Shown here: positions 21,707-31,821 of the stretch, piece by piece
How the letters are laid out: each line of letters begins with the position of its first letter
How positions within the stretch are numbered: the first letter of the stretch is position 1
Source of the DNA: JARROD01 sp037384225
Lineage (GTDB): Bacteria > Pseudomonadota > Gammaproteobacteria > Pseudomonadales > Cellvibrionaceae
Length of the DNA stretch: 64,000 nucleotides
Assembly (NCBI GenBank): GCA_037384225.1
Contig: JARROD010000002.1
Coordinates: 1-64,000, forward strand
Direction: 5' to 3'
Made by a program: the position numbers and the translations under genes
The notes under the pieces: generated by a model
The model's input: the letters and a program-made list of their open reading frames with translations, nothing else
What the model was told of the DNA's origin: nothing
The model's database searches: none

Positions 21707-22039
21707 ATGTCTTTAAAAATCGGGCAACGTCACATAGCCGTCGATAAAGAAGGTTATTTAAAACACCTGGATGATTGGAATAAGGACGTTGCCGAAGCAA
21801 TCGCCTGTCGGGAAAACCTCTCTCTGACAGATGAACACTGGGAGATTATTGAGTTGCTGCGGGACTTTTATCGACAGTTTGAAATATCCCCGGCCATGCG
21901 GGTTCTTGTCAAACAAACCGGCAACAAACTGGGGCCGGAAAAGGGGCGCAGTATCTACCTGATGAAGCTATTTCCCCCCAGTCCCGCAAAAATTGCCAGC
22001 AAAATTGCCGGCCTGCCCCGCCCCACTAATTGCCTGTAA
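21707..22039 (+). CDS. tusE: Sulfur relay protein TusE (DsrC family)
   Basis: Accepts sulfur from TusD and hands it to MnmA for thiolation of U34 in tRNA. The 110-residue DsrC-family protein has the conserved LTDEHWEIIELLRDFY segment and the flexible C-terminal arm ending GLPRPTNCL, with the active cysteine next to last. The start is the ATG at 21707. Last gene of tusDCBE; it converges on the acyl-CoA ligase gene with only 4 bp between stops. Confidence 0.95.
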   Translation: MSLKIGQRHIAVDKEGYLKHLDDWNKDVAEAIACRENLSLTDEHWEIIELLRDFYRQFEISPAMRVLVKQTGNKLGPEKGRSIYLMKLFPPSPAKIASKIAGLPRPTNCL

Positions 22040-22043
22040 AAAA

Positions 22044-23672
22044 CTAATCTGCAACAAATCGATAATCGGAAAACTGGTCGCGCAGCGACTTTTTGTCGAG
22101 TTTCCCCGTCGCGGTATGCGGAAGGCTATCGACAAATACGACTTCGTCCGGAACCCACCAGGGAGCGACTCTATCCTTAAACCACTCCAGCATTTGCGCT
22201 TGTGTCAATTCGACATCTTCATTTTTAATCACCATTAGCAAAGGTCTTTCCGTCCACTTGGGATGGTAAACCCCTATCACTGCAGCTTCTACAACCGCGG
22301 GGTGGTTGGCCGCGATATTTTCCAGCTCTATTGAGCTGATCCATTCTCCACCGGATTTAATCACATCTTTGCTGCGATCGGTGATCTGCATATATCCCCA
22401 TACATCGATAGTGGCGACATCGCCGGTATCGAACCAACCCTCTGCATCGTGGGCATCGCTGTCATGGTGTTTAAAATATTCACGGCATACCCAGGGACCG
22501 CGAACCTTTAACGCACCAAAAGCGTTGCCATCCCAGGGCAGCTCCCTGTTATCCTCATCGACGATTTTCATCTCCACCCCGTATATCGGCCGCCCCGCTT
22601 TCAAGCGCATTTTTGCATACATCTCCTCACCCAGTGCCTGTCGGTCGAGCCGGCTATTGAAAGTACCCAAGGGGCTCATCTCCGTCATTCCCCAAGCCGC
22701 ATGAGTATAGACGTTATACGTTTTCTCAAAGGATTCCATAATCGACAGCGGACAGGCAGCCCCCCCGACGACAACCCGCTGTAGCGATTCCAGGGACTTG
22801 CCGCTTTTCTCAAGATAGTTTAACAGTGCAAGCCATACGGTCGGCACGCCGGCAGAGACAGATACGCGTTCCTCGTTGATCAACGCAGCAAGGGTTTCAC
22901 CATCGCCCATTTTGGGTCCGGGGAAAATCACCTTGGAACCAGTCATAACCGTCGAGTAAGGAAGCCCCCAGGCATTGACATGAAACATGGGCACAACAGG
23001 CATGACGACATCACTATGGGATAGGCACAGGGCGTCCGGCAGGCAGGAGGCATAGGCGTGGGCGACAGTGGAACGATGACTATAGAGTACGCCTTTAGGA
23101 TGCCCAGTGGTTCCTGACGTGTAACACAGTGCACTGGCTTCCGACTCACAGAGCTCAGGCCAGGAAAACGCATCAGACTCACACTCGATCAGTTCCTCAT
23201 AGCTTCGGCAGCCTCGCAAAGTAGTATCCGGCATATTAGCTTTATCAGACATGACAATAAAACCTTCCACCCCGGGCAATCTATCCTGGAGCGGTTCGAG
23301 CAACTGGACAAACATGGGATCAAGGAAAATATAACGATCTTCGGCATGATTGATAATGTACTCAATCTGTTCAGAAAACAAACGCGGATTAATGGTATGA
23401 CAAACAAACCCCGAACAACTGATCCCGTAATAAAGCTCCAAATGGCGGAAATCATTCCAAGCCAGTGTGCCAACTCGGTCGCCGCGGGCCAACCCCAGTT
23501 TACTCAAGGCATTGGCCAGTTTCCGCGTTCGACGAAAGACATCGGCGTAGCTGCAACGATGGCGGGGATTATCGCCGGTTACCGATACAATTTCAGTGTT
23601 TGGGTACACCTTGTCAGCAAACTGCATGATTGAGGTAATGGTAGGGTGAAGCTCCATCATCAGGCCGTTCAT
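22044..23672 (-). CDS. Medium/long-chain fatty-acyl-CoA synthetase (AlkK-like)
   Basis: An AMP-forming ligase of 542 residues that activates fatty acids to acyl-CoA. It has the P-loop-like signature [16 protein letters not shown], then the [11 protein letters not shown] motif, a [12 protein letters not shown] motif and the C-terminal TGKLDKKSL with the catalytic lysine. Overall similarity is to the AlkK/dicarboxylate-type medium-chain ligases rather than FadD. No signal peptide. It stands alone between convergent tusE and the minus-strand yjbQ; substrate chain length cannot be read from sequence. Confidence 0.88.
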   Translation of the reverse strand: MNGLMMELHPTITSIMQFADKVYPNTEIVSVTGDNPRHRCSYADVFRRTRKLANALSKLGLARGDRVGTLAWNDFRHLELYYGISCSGFVCHTINPRLFSEQIEYIINHAEDRYIFLDPMFVQLLEPLQDRLPGVEGFIVMSDKANMPDTTLRGCRSYEELIECESDAFSWPELCESEASALCYTSGTTGHPKGVLYSHRSTVAHAYASCLPDALCLSHSDVVMPVVPMFHVNAWGLPYSTVMTGSKVIFPGPKMGDGETLAALINEERVSVSAGVPTVWLALLNYLEKSGKSLESLQRVVVGGAACPLSIMESFEKTYNVYTHAAWGMTEMSPLGTFNSRLDRQALGEEMYAKMRLKAGRPIYGVEMKIVDEDNRELPWDGNAFGALKVRGPWVCREYFKHHDSDAHDAEGWFDTGDVATIDVWGYMQITDRSKDVIKSGGEWISSIELENIAANHPAVVEAAVIGVYHPKWTERPLLMVIKNEDVELTQAQMLEWFKDRVAPWWVPDEVVFVDSLPHTATGKLDKKSLRDQFSDYRFVAD

Positions 23673-23732
23673 ACGCTATTCTCCAGTATTTCTCACTATC
23701 GTTATAATTTTAGAAAATCGAGCCTGGCCCGT

Positions 23733-24161
23733 TCAATCATCGCCCTGACCATTGAGTGTCACCACCAATCTGCGACTGCCCCCCTGGTCACGGTGTTCAC
23801 CAAGATAAACACCCTGCCAAGTTCCCAGACAAAACCGGCCGGCCGCGACAGGGATTGTTAAATCGGTGCCGATACAAATTGCCTTTAAATGCGCCGGCAT
23901 ATCGTCGGCCCCCTCCTGAACATGGCGGTAATAGGGTTCATTTTCAGGGATCAGTTGATTGAAATAGGCCTCCATATCGGACCTTACGGAAGGATCGGCA
24001 TTTTCATTAATGCTCAGACTTGCCGAGGTATGCAAAATAAACAGGTGGGCCACTCCCAAGGCCATATCATTCAACTCGGGCAGTTGGCGCTCTATTTCTT
24101 CGGTAATTAGGTGAAATCCCCGCTGTCGGGGCAGAAGTGCTATCTCTCGCTGTACCCACAT
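23733..24161 (-). CDS. yjbQ: YjbQ/UPF0047 family protein
   Basis: A small cytoplasmic protein (142 residues) of the UPF0047 family, for which weak thiamine-phosphate synthase activity has been reported. Conserved segments are FHLITEEIERQLPE, FILHTSASLSINENAD, and GTDLTIPVAAGRFCLGTWQG followed by YLGEHRDQGGSRRLVVTL. The start is the ATG at 24161 (MWVQREIALL): the family begins here and GAGGG lies upstream. An open frame reaches 24326 but its extra 55 residues overlap the trmA promoter region. Confidence 0.88.
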   Translation of the reverse strand: MWVQREIALLPRQRGFHLITEEIERQLPELNDMALGVAHLFILHTSASLSINENADPSVRSDMEAYFNQLIPENEPYYRHVQEGADDMPAHLKAICIGTDLTIPVAAGRFCLGTWQGVYLGEHRDQGGSRRLVVTLNGQGDD

Positions 24162-24324
24162 CGCTTTGATACCCTCTTCTCTGAAATAAGCAAAATTAAC
24201 ATAGGATACAATCACTACGGGTATATCAAATCCACATAAGTCGATATAATTAACAGTCTTTTCGCAACTACTGTTCACGGCTATACATGTTGCTTTTCCA
24301 AATTCACAAACCTCAGATTCTCCC

Positions 24325-25416
24325 ATGGCAATTCACTCAGTATACCCCGAGCACTACCAGCAACAGTTAACAAATAAAATTGACAAATTACAACAAGAGT
24401 TTGCTCAGTTTTCCACACCCGACATTGAGGTTTTCGCGTCCAGTCCACAGCATTATCGAATGCGGGCGGAATTCAAAATATGGCAGGAGCAGGGTCGCGC
24501 CCACTACGCCATGTATAAACCCGGTGAATATAAAAAACCCTTTATCATTGATGAATTTGCGATTGGATCCACGCGAATCAACCAGTTAATGACGCCGCTC
24601 CTCGATGCCATTAACCGTTCTGAAACGCTGCGCCAGCGACTCTTTCAAGTGGAGTTTTTAACCACGCTTAGCGGTGATGCCCTCATCACCCTGATTTATC
24701 ACAAACCCCTGGACGACGCTTGGCTCGCCTGTGCACGCGAATTAAAAGTGCAACTGGAGGTGGACTTAATCGGACGCAGCCGCAAGCAAAAAATGCCGGT
24801 CGATCGCGATTATGTCATCGAAAAACTTCAGGTAGCGGGAAAAACCTATACCTATCAACAGGTGGAGAGCAGCTTTACCCAACCCAATGGCCGCGTTTGT
24901 GAAAAAATGCTGGCGTGGGCGCTCGATGTGACACAGCCCTTAACCGGCGACCTGCTGGAACTCTATTGTGGCAATGGAAATTTTACTATCCCTCTGGCCG
25001 GGCATTTTACCCGGGTGCTGGCGACAGAAGTTGCTAAAACGTCGGTAAAGTCAGCGCTCTATAACCTGCAGATCAACAACGTAAACAATGTCGCCATCGC
25101 CAGGTTGGCCAGTGAAGAGTTGTGCCAGGCGCTCGATAAGACGCGTAACTTTCGCCGACTCAGGGACATAAATATTGACAGTTATAATTTTACCACTGTA
25201 TTTGTCGATCCTCCCCGTGCCGGGCTGGATTGCCACACGATAGAAATGGTGACAAAATTTGACAACATTTTATATATTTCCTGCAACCAAGAAACACTGA
25301 AAAGTAATTTCGAACCCATCTCGAAAACCCATAAAATCCAGCGTTTCGCCGCGTTTGATCAGTTTCCATACACACCCCACCTCGAATGCGGCGTTCTACT
25401 GCAGCGTAAGAGCTAA
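24325..25416 (+). CDS. trmA: tRNA (uracil-5-)-methyltransferase TrmA
   Basis: Makes 5-methyluridine at position 54 (T-loop) of tRNAs with S-adenosylmethionine. The 363-residue protein has the SAM motif LLELYCGNGNFTIPLA, the VFVDPPRAGLD motif, the nucleophile in YISCNQETL (Cys320) and the catalytic base in PHLECGVLL (Glu354). It is the short TrmA form without an N-terminal TRAM domain or iron-sulfur cysteines, which separates it from RlmD and RlmC. It diverges from yjbQ. A 7-bp tandem array begins at the base after its stop codon. Confidence 0.96.
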   Translation: MAIHSVYPEHYQQQLTNKIDKLQQEFAQFSTPDIEVFASSPQHYRMRAEFKIWQEQGRAHYAMYKPGEYKKPFIIDEFAIGSTRINQLMTPLLDAINRSETLRQRLFQVEFLTTLSGDALITLIYHKPLDDAWLACARELKVQLEVDLIGRSRKQKMPVDRDYVIEKLQVAGKTYTYQQVESSFTQPNGRVCEKMLAWALDVTQPLTGDLLELYCGNGNFTIPLAGHFTRVLATEVAKTSVKSALYNLQINNVNNVAIARLASEELCQALDKTRNFRRLRDINIDSYNFTTVFVDPPRAGLDCHTIEMVTKFDNILYISCNQETLKSNFEPISKTHKIQRFAAFDQFPYTPHLECGVLLQRKS

Positions 25417-25479
25417 TGCTTTGTGCTTTGTGCTTTGTGCTTTGTGCTTTGTGCTTTGTGCTTTGTGCTTCGTGCTTCG
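25417..25479. repeat. Heptanucleotide tandem array (9 x 7 bp)
   Basis: Seven exact TGCTTTG units (25417-25465) and two TGCTTCG units (25466-25479). The array starts directly after the trmA TAA. It is a simple-sequence repeat likely to vary in copy number by slippage; any role in mRNA 3' structure is unknown. Confidence 0.98.
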
Positions 25480-25529
25480 GCCTATGAAACTTTTTATCTG
25501 AAATTCTCAATGTGGTTCTATTCAAGCCC

Positions 25530-25703
25530 GGCCCAGCCGGTAAGGATGTGCAATTAAGGGCGAATAGTCTACCTTCAGTGGGACCCGCCGTTGGGTGCCA
25601 TCGATGTCGCTTGATGTTCACCCCCAATCCTATTCCCTGGCCCGGTGGGCCTACGTGGTCGTTTCCGGCGTCATTTACCCAATAGGCCCAGCCGGTAAGG
25701 GTG
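25530..25703. repeat. 19-bp direct repeat bounding a noncoding segment
   Basis: GGCCCAGCCGGTAAGGATG (25530-25548) recurs as GGCCCAGCCGGTAAGGGTG (25685-25703). The second copy ends at the base before the stop codon of the metallophosphoesterase gene. The 136 bases between hold no ORF or recognisable motif. Confidence 0.75.
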
Positions 25704-26768
25704 CTAGGCTCTGACCAATGTGTGCAGAGTAATCTCCGGCGGGCAGTTAAACCGCACGTCGAGAACACAGGCCCCGGAGCCGGCGGCGGTGTAGCCGTGC
25801 AGCTGCCGAAAGCGCCAGGCGCCGGTGCAGAACTCGCGCGGGCAATCGGCATTCAAAATCACGGGCATACCGCCCGGAAGGCAAATCTGTCCGCCATGGG
25901 TGTGGCCGCATAGCATAAGATCAAATTCGGCAAACGCCGCGTGGCGATAAACTTCCGGGGAGTGAGCCAGCAAAATGGAAACCGCTTCGCGGGGGATACC
26001 CTTGGCGGCTTTGTCAAAATTGTCCGCCCGGTAATAGTGAGGGTCATCAATGCCGGCCAGCCAGATGCGCGGGCCACTGTCACTGTTTGCGGCAACGGGC
26101 GGCGACAGTGGCAGGTTTTCATTTAACAACAGTTGGATTTTGAGCGCTTCTATTGCCGGTGCCATGCGCAGGCTGTCGTGATTGCCCAGTACCGCGTAAA
26201 CCGGTTTGCGGATATGGGGGCGGACCTGTTGCAGAGCGGCGATGGCCCGGTTTGTATCGCCGTAGGTTTTACCGCGAAAATCACCGGTGAAGACACAGAT
26301 ATCGTATTCTAAACCCTGTAGGGATGCGATCAGTGCGGTGGGAATATCTTCCGCCATATCCAGGTGTGGATCGGAGATATGCAGCAGTGTGTAACCGTCA
26401 AACTCCTCTGGCAACTGCGGCAGCAGCACCCGGTTGCGGCGAATATGGATTGCCCGGGCATTGCGTTTGCCTCGATTTATCAAGAAGGTACCCGTAAGCA
26501 CATACTTCAAGGCCACGCCGATCAAGGACCAGTTTTCAATGTGAAAAAACGTCCGCCCCTGGCCAAAGACTCTGGCCTCTTTTTCTTCTTCGATGCCCAA
26601 GCGTTGATTAAAATGAATACTGCCGATGCGTTTTTCCAGTTGTTCCATGGCGGCCCGGACGGTTTTGGCATCCGCCAGCTCTGCCCCCTCGGCATCTTTA
26701 TTGGGGCTGGAAACAATGGATGGTGTTTGTGGTTCCAGGACTCTTTCCGTGCTCTGGAATTGGGTCAT
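25704..26768 (-). CDS. Calcineurin-like metallophosphoesterase
   Basis: A 354-residue protein whose C-terminal two thirds are a metallophosphoesterase domain with all metal motifs in order: HISDPHLD, FTGDFRGKTYGD, LGNHDSLR, LLAHSPEVYRHA, and CGHTHGGQICLPGG. The N-terminal third (about 120 residues) is not recognised and has no clear membrane helix, although a short hydrophobic stretch (LIGVALKYVLTGTFLI) is present. It resembles the YkuE/YaeI-type phosphoesterases; the substrate is unknown. It diverges from lhr across a 500-bp gap with two palindromes. Confidence 0.85.
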   Translation of the reverse strand: MTQFQSTERVLEPQTPSIVSSPNKDAEGAELADAKTVRAAMEQLEKRIGSIHFNQRLGIEEEKEARVFGQGRTFFHIENWSLIGVALKYVLTGTFLINRGKRNARAIHIRRNRVLLPQLPEEFDGYTLLHISDPHLDMAEDIPTALIASLQGLEYDICVFTGDFRGKTYGDTNRAIAALQQVRPHIRKPVYAVLGNHDSLRMAPAIEALKIQLLLNENLPLSPPVAANSDSGPRIWLAGIDDPHYYRADNFDKAAKGIPREAVSILLAHSPEVYRHAAFAEFDLMLCGHTHGGQICLPGGMPVILNADCPREFCTGAWRFRQLHGYTAAGSGACVLDVRFNCPPEITLHTLVRA

Positions 26769-26809
26769 AGCTCTACCCCTGGGACAAGTCTGCTAAAAAA
26801 TGTTGGTTA

Positions 26810-26850
26810 GGGACATGCACGAAAACCGGAGGTTATTTCGTGCATGTCCC
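26810..26850. repeat. Perfect 15-bp inverted repeat with 11-nt loop
   Basis: GGGACATGCACGAAA (26810-26824) and its exact reverse complement TTTCGTGCATGTCCC (26836-26850). No T tract follows, so it is not a typical terminator. It resembles a REP/BIME-type palindrome; it lies upstream of the metallophosphoesterase gene. Confidence 0.85.
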
Positions 26851-27136
26851 TTGGCCTGTATCTGCGTTTATTAAGTATCTGGTTATTATAACGACAGGCA
26901 AAACCCACGACTTCCGGGTCGGCCCTGCTCCTATATTCCAGACTAAGAACTATAGTCTAAGCAGTGGCCCATTTGCATCTTAAAGTCCAATACTGCTCAA
27001 CTGTGCGGACTGCGTCGCTGTCGATTAGGATTGAAGGGTGTTTTACGCACCCATAATCGGGCCGGGAGGATCATTGAAATGTGGTTCCGGCGACTGGGCA
27101 ATAACCGGACATTGATGTAACTTATACCGCTACACC

Positions 27137-27220
27137 GTAGCTTCTCAATAATCCGGGCCAGCTACCTCAGAACGTCCGCCGGATCGAAGGCACAAATTGT
27201 CCCGGGTTATTGAAAAGTTT
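27137..27220. repeat. Palindromic repeat family A, copy C (long form)
   Basis: The ends are GTAGCTTCTCAATAATCCGG (27137-27156) and CCCGGGTTATTGAAAAGTTT (27201-27220). The core, in the opposite orientation to copy A, includes CCGGATCGAAGGCACA. It lies 50 bp upstream of the lhr start. Confidence 0.85.
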
Positions 27221-27269
27221 CTCTACACTGCTTCTGAAACCAGCCCGTGGATCCAGGCTCCACCGTGTT

Positions 27270-30200
27270 ATGACGATTTTTCACCCAGCCGTTCAAAACT
27301 GGTTCGATGCTACCTTTGGTCGGCCCACCGACGCACAGGCCCAGGCTTGGCCGGCGGTCAAGCGCGGGCGCCACACGCTGATCGCAGCGCCGACCGGTAG
27401 CGGTAAAACCCTGGCCGCGTTTCTGAGCGCCATCGATGATCTGGTGCGGGAGGGGGGCACCTTTGGGCTGGCCGATCAATGCTACGTACTCTATGTCTCA
27501 CCGCTAAAAGCCCTCTCCAACGATGTGCAGAAAAACCTGCAACTGCCGCTGATGGGTATTAACGATGAACTCAATGCGCTGGGGTTGCCGGCGGTACATA
27601 TTCGCGCCATGGTGCGCACTGGGGACACGCCCGCAGGCGAGCGCGAGAAAATGCGCAGGCGTCCCCCCCACATTCTGGTCACCACCCCGGAGTCCCTGTT
27701 TATTCTGCTCACCAGCGACTCGGGTCGGCAGCTGCTAACGCCGGTCCGCAGTGTTATTGTCGATGAAATCCACGCTGTCGCGGCCTCCAAACGCGGTGCC
27801 CATTTGGCGTTGTCGCTGGAGCGCCTGGAGGCCTTGTGTGAGCGACCCCTGACCCGAATCGGCCTGTCGGCGACGCAAAAACCCATCGACACTGTGGCCC
27901 GTTTTTTGACCGGTGACCGCGACATCGACTGCACCATCGTCGACAGTGGCCATGTGCGCCGGCGCGATCTGGCCATCGAAGTACCCCTATCGCCGTTGGA
28001 GGCGGTGATGTCCGCTGAAGTCTGGCAGGAAGTCTACCGGCGTTTGACCGAATTGATCGCAGACCACCGTACCACCCTGATTTTTGTCAATACCCGGCGT
28101 ATGGCCGAGCGTGTGGCTCACGCGCTGGCCGAGCATCTGGGTGAGGAGGCGGTTACCTCACACCATGGCAGTCTGGCGCGGGAGCACCGGCTGCGGGCCG
28201 AACAAAGACTGAAAAACGGCGAACTGAAGGCGTTGGTGGCGACCGCTTCGCTGGAACTCGGCATTGATATCGGCGAGATCGACCTAGTCTGCCAGCTGGG
28301 CTCGCCGCGCAATATCGCGGCCTTTTTGCAGCGGGTGGGCCGTTCGGGCCACAGTGTCGGCGGCGTGCCCAAAGGCCGCTTGTTTCCACTCACGCGCGAC
28401 GATCTGTTCGAAGCCGCGGCATTACTGGACGCGGTCCAGCGCGGCGAGCTGGATGCACTGCGACCGCCACAGGCGCCTATCGATGTGCTCGCGCAGCAGA
28501 TTGTCGCCGAGGTTGCAAGCCGCGAGTGGTCGGAAGCCGAACTTATGCGAACGTTGCGCCGCGCCTGGCCTTACCGGAATCTAAGCGGTTCTGATTTTGA
28601 GCGGGTTTTGGCCATGCTGGCCGACGGTTACACTACCCGCCGTGGCCGCCGCAGCGCCTATCTGCACCGCGACGCCGTGAACCGCAAGCTGCGCCCCCGC
28701 AAAGGTGCGCGTTTGACAGCGGTAACTAACGGTGGAGCGATCCCTGATCATTTCGACTACGATGTGATTGTAGAACCCGCCGGACAGTTTATTGGCACAC
28801 TGAACGAAGATTTCGCTTTCGAAAGCCTGCCCGGCGATATTTTTCAACTCGGCAATACCTCCTACCGCATTCTGAAAGTGGAAACCGGCAAGGTGCGTGT
28901 CGAGGACGCCCAGGGTCAGCCGCCGAATATTCCCTTCTGGTTTGGTGAAGCGCCCGGGCGCAGCGATGAACTCAGCAGTGCGGTGTCGCGCCTGCGTGGC
29001 GATCTGCAGCGACACTTGGAACAGGGTGGGCCGGAAGGTGCGCTCAAGTGGCTGGTGGGGGAGAAGCGCATCGGCGGTCAGGCGGCGGTGCAACTGGTCG
29101 AATACCTGGCCGCGGCGCGGGCAGCCCTGCAGCTTGTCCCGACCCAAAATGATGTTGTTATCGAGCGCTTTTTCGACGAGGCCGGCGACCAGCACCTTGT
29201 CATCCACTCGCCCTATGGCTCGCGGCTGAATCGCGCCTGGGGGTTGGCCCTGCGCAAAACCTTTTGCCGCAAATTCAATTTCGAATTGCAGGCGGCGGCG
29301 CTTGAAGATTCCATCGTATTGTCATTGGGGGCCACCCACAGTTTTCCGTTGGAGGAGGTTCAACACTATTTGAAGTCGGCCAGTGCCCGCGATTTGTTGA
29401 CTCAGGCCCTGTTGGACGCCCCCATGTTTATGACTCACTGGCGCTGGAATGCGACAGTGGCGTTGGCGATAAAGCGCAACCGCAACGGCGCCAAGGTGCC
29501 GGCCCAGTGGCAGCGAATGGATGCCGAGGATCTGGTGGCGCTGGTGTTTCCGGACCAGCTCGCCTGCCAGGAGAACCTCACCGGCAAGCGTGAAGTGCCC
29601 GACCACCCCCTGGTGCAACAGACGCTGCACGACTGCCTGACGCAAGTGATGGATGTGGACGGCCTCGAAGCACTGCTGCGGCGCATCGAAGCGGGTCGGG
29701 TGCGGGTGCATTGCCGCGAACTGGTGGGCCCATCGCCGTTGGCCTGTGAAATTCTCGGCGCCCGGCCCTATGCCTTTCTCGACGATGCCCCGGCTGAAGA
29801 GCGCCGCACCCAGGCGGTAATGGCGCGCCGTTTTAGCGACCCGCCGAACGCCGCTGAGCTCGGCAGGCTGGCGCCGGAGGCGATTGAGCAGGTGCGTACA
29901 CAGGCCTGGCCGGCGGTGGGCAATAGCGATGAAATGCACGATGCGCTGCTGTTGGCGGGATTTATAACGGCGTTCGAATTTGCTTCCCGCACGCCCGAAA
30001 CGTTCGATATCTGCCTGCAGACTTTGATTCGGGACCGCCGGGTGACACTGTTTTTCCCGTCTGAATTTGACAACAATTGCACCGGCCAGCAAAACGTCGG
30101 CGCTCACAATGACGTTTCTAACCGCGCTGTTGCCACCGACGAAAACCCTGGAGGGCTCTGGGTAGCCGCCGAACGCCTGCACCTGCTACAGGCGTTGTAT

Positions 30201-31799
30201 CCCGGCGGGCGTATGCGACCGTCGATCAATGCTGTGAGTGCGGAGCTCGCCGTTGCGCAAAGCCTGGTGGAGCTGCTGCGCTTGCGTCTGCAGTGTCTGG
30301 GACCGGTCAGTGAAACACGCTTTGTCGAAGATACGGGGTTGCCGTTGACAGAGATACAGGCGGCATTGTTGACACTGGAAAACGAAGGCTTCGCCATGCG
30401 TGGCCGCTTTACTGCCGAAGCGCTTGCCGGTGGGCATACCGAGTGGTGCGAACGCAGCCTGCTGGCGCGCATACACAGGTACACGATAAAAAATCTGCGC
30501 CGGGAAATTAAACCGGTTCCGGCGGCGAGCTTTATGGCGTTTTTGTTTGAATGGCAGGGTATCGCCGTCGCGCAACCACGGGAGAACACCGGCGAATCGA
30601 CGCTGGCTGTGTTATTGCAACTCGAAGGTATAGGGGTTGCCGCGGCGGCCTGGGAAAGCGAGGTGCTGCCGGCGCGTATACGCCATTACAGCGCCGAGAC
30701 GCTGGACGCGCTGTGCCAGTCAGGCCAGGTTGTCTGGCAGCGCCCGCAGGCTGGTAAAGTCAATGGCAAGGGGGTTAAGCCCGAAGCCGGTGCCGGCCGG
30801 AGCCTGGTCCGCAACACACCGATTACTTTAATGCCCCGTGACCACAGGCAGTTCTGGCAAGCCAGCGGCTCCGTGCCGGAAGACGCATTGAGTCGTAATG
30901 CCAGGGCGGTGTTCGACGCCCTGCGGGCACAGGGGGCCTCTTTTTTTGCCGACCTGACGCCGCAAACCGGTTTATTACGCACTCAGATCGAGGAGGCGCT
31001 GGCGGAACTTGTCGCCGGTGGACTGATCACCTCCGATGCCTTTGCAGGGTTGCGGGCCCTGATCGCCCCGGCGCGCAAAAAAACCGGTTTCGGTGCTTCA
31101 GCGCAGCGGCGGCGGAGCAGGCCCGGTACGGGTTATTTCGGTGCCGGTTTTAGCGCTCAACTGGGTTCCGGTTTCGATTCTTCTCTCGGCGGGGCTGGGC
31201 GTTGGAGTCTGTTGCAGGCGCCGTCCCCGGTTGTCGATCGGGTCGACGAGCCGAAAGGCTGGCTGAAAACTGACTACGAAACACTGGAACATATTGCATG
31301 GGTATTATTACGGCGCTACGGAGTGATTTTCCGCCGTCTGTTGGATCGCGAAACGGGTCTTCCCCCCTGGCGCGAACTGCTCTATGTACTGCGCCGCTTT
31401 GAGGCGCGCGGGGATATTCGCGGCGGCCGCTTTGTCGACGCTTTCAGCGGCGAGCAGTTTGCCCTGCCCGAAGCTGCCGGGCTGCTTCGGACCCTACACA
31501 ACCGCGCCGGGCAAAACCAGCTGGTGGCTCTGTGTGCGGCCGACCCGCTGAACCTGACCGGAATTATCACTCCCGGCCAACGGGTGCCGGCGCTGGTGGG
31601 CAACCGTATCCTCTACCGTGACGGTGTGCCGGTGGCGGTACAACTGAAACAAAAAGTACAGTTCCTCGAAACCGTTGCCGTTGAAGATGAATGGGAACTG
31701 CGCAACACCCTGATACGCACACCTGGCGCCGGCCGCTGCCGGCATGTGCCTGGGCGTGAAAACCCCGGTCAGCTGCGGGAAGCACAAAAAAGAGAGTAA
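27270..31799 (+). CDS. lhr: ATP-dependent helicase Lhr (full-length form)
   Basis: A very large superfamily 2 DNA helicase (1509 residues). The helicase core has the P-loop APTGSGKT at about 39-46, a DEIH box near 164, SAT near 200, [11 protein letters not shown] near 322 and QRVGRSGHS near 353. The rest contains the winged-helix and Lhr-specific domains and a C-terminal half present only in full-length Lhr, not in the shorter ligase-associated Lhr-Core; that half has been linked to uracil-DNA glycosylase activity. The start is ATG at 27270 ([12 protein letters not shown]); the frame is open back to 27210 but runs into the repeat. The short glycine/serine-rich segment near residues 1290-1315 is a probable linker. 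Confidence 0.93.
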   Translation: MTIFHPAVQNWFDATFGRPTDAQAQAWPAVKRGRHTLIAAPTGSGKTLAAFLSAIDDLVREGGTFGLADQCYVLYVSPLKALSNDVQKNLQLPLMGINDELNALGLPAVHIRAMVRTGDTPAGEREKMRRRPPHILVTTPESLFILLTSDSGRQLLTPVRSVIVDEIHAVAASKRGAHLALSLERLEALCERPLTRIGLSATQKPIDTVARFLTGDRDIDCTIVDSGHVRRRDLAIEVPLSPLEAVMSAEVWQEVYRRLTELIADHRTTLIFVNTRRMAERVAHALAEHLGEEAVTSHHGSLAREHRLRAEQRLKNGELKALVATASLELGIDIGEIDLVCQLGSPRNIAAFLQRVGRSGHSVGGVPKGRLFPLTRDDLFEAAALLDAVQRGELDALRPPQAPIDVLAQQIVAEVASREWSEAELMRTLRRAWPYRNLSGSDFERVLAMLADGYTTRRGRRSAYLHRDAVNRKLRPRKGARLTAVTNGGAIPDHFDYDVIVEPAGQFIGTLNEDFAFESLPGDIFQLGNTSYRILKVETGKVRVEDAQGQPPNIPFWFGEAPGRSDELSSAVSRLRGDLQRHLEQGGPEGALKWLVGEKRIGGQAAVQLVEYLAAARAALQLVPTQNDVVIERFFDEAGDQHLVIHSPYGSRLNRAWGLALRKTFCRKFNFELQAAALEDSIVLSLGATHSFPLEEVQHYLKSASARDLLTQALLDAPMFMTHWRWNATVALAIKRNRNGAKVPAQWQRMDAEDLVALVFPDQLACQENLTGKREVPDHPLVQQTLHDCLTQVMDVDGLEALLRRIEAGRVRVHCRELVGPSPLACEILGARPYAFLDDAPAEERRTQAVMARRFSDPPNAAELGRLAPEAIEQVRTQAWPAVGNSDEMHDALLLAGFITAFEFASRTPETFDICLQTLIRDRRVTLFFPSEFDNNCTGQQNVGAHNDVSNRAVATDENPGGLWVAAERLHLLQALYPGGRMRPSINAVSAELAVAQSLVELLRLRLQCLGPVSETRFVEDTGLPLTEIQAALLTLENEGFAMRGRFTAEALAGGHTEWCERSLLARIHRYTIKNLRREIKPVPAASFMAFLFEWQGIAVAQPRENTGESTLAVLLQLEGIGVAAAAWESEVLPARIRHYSAETLDALCQSGQVVWQRPQAGKVNGKGVKPEAGAGRSLVRNTPITLMPRDHRQFWQASGSVPEDALSRNARAVFDALRAQGASFFADLTPQTGLLRTQIEEALAELVAGGLITSDAFAGLRALIAPARKKTGFGASAQRRRSRPGTGYFGAGFSAQLGSGFDSSLGGAGRWSLLQAPSPVVDRVDEPKGWLKTDYETLEHIAWVLLRRYGVIFRRLLDRETGLPPWRELLYVLRRFEARGDIRGGRFVDAFSGEQFALPEAAGLLRTLHNRAGQNQLVALCAADPLNLTGIITPGQRVPALVGNRILYRDGVPVAVQLKQKVQFLETVAVEDEWELRNTLIRTPGAGRCRHVPGRENPGQLREAQKRE

Positions 31800-31821
31800 A
31801 AAGGTTAAAAGGGGGCCGTCA

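Larger units (their letters stand above)
26769..27269. other. Noncoding region between metallophosphoesterase and lhr
   Basis: About 500 bp between divergent genes. It holds a perfect 15-bp hairpin (26810-26850) and a long copy of repeat family A (27137-27220). No gene, RNA or clear promoter is seen in the rest. Confidence 0.7.

Noticed and set aside
25190..25852. 220-codon minus-strand frame with KHKAQST-type repeats
   Set aside because: It is a translation of the TGCTTTG array and overlaps trmA and the phosphoesterase on other frames.
29322..30182. 286-codon minus-strand frame inside lhr
   Set aside because: A shadow frame in GC-rich coding DNA; no motif, and lhr is intact through the region.
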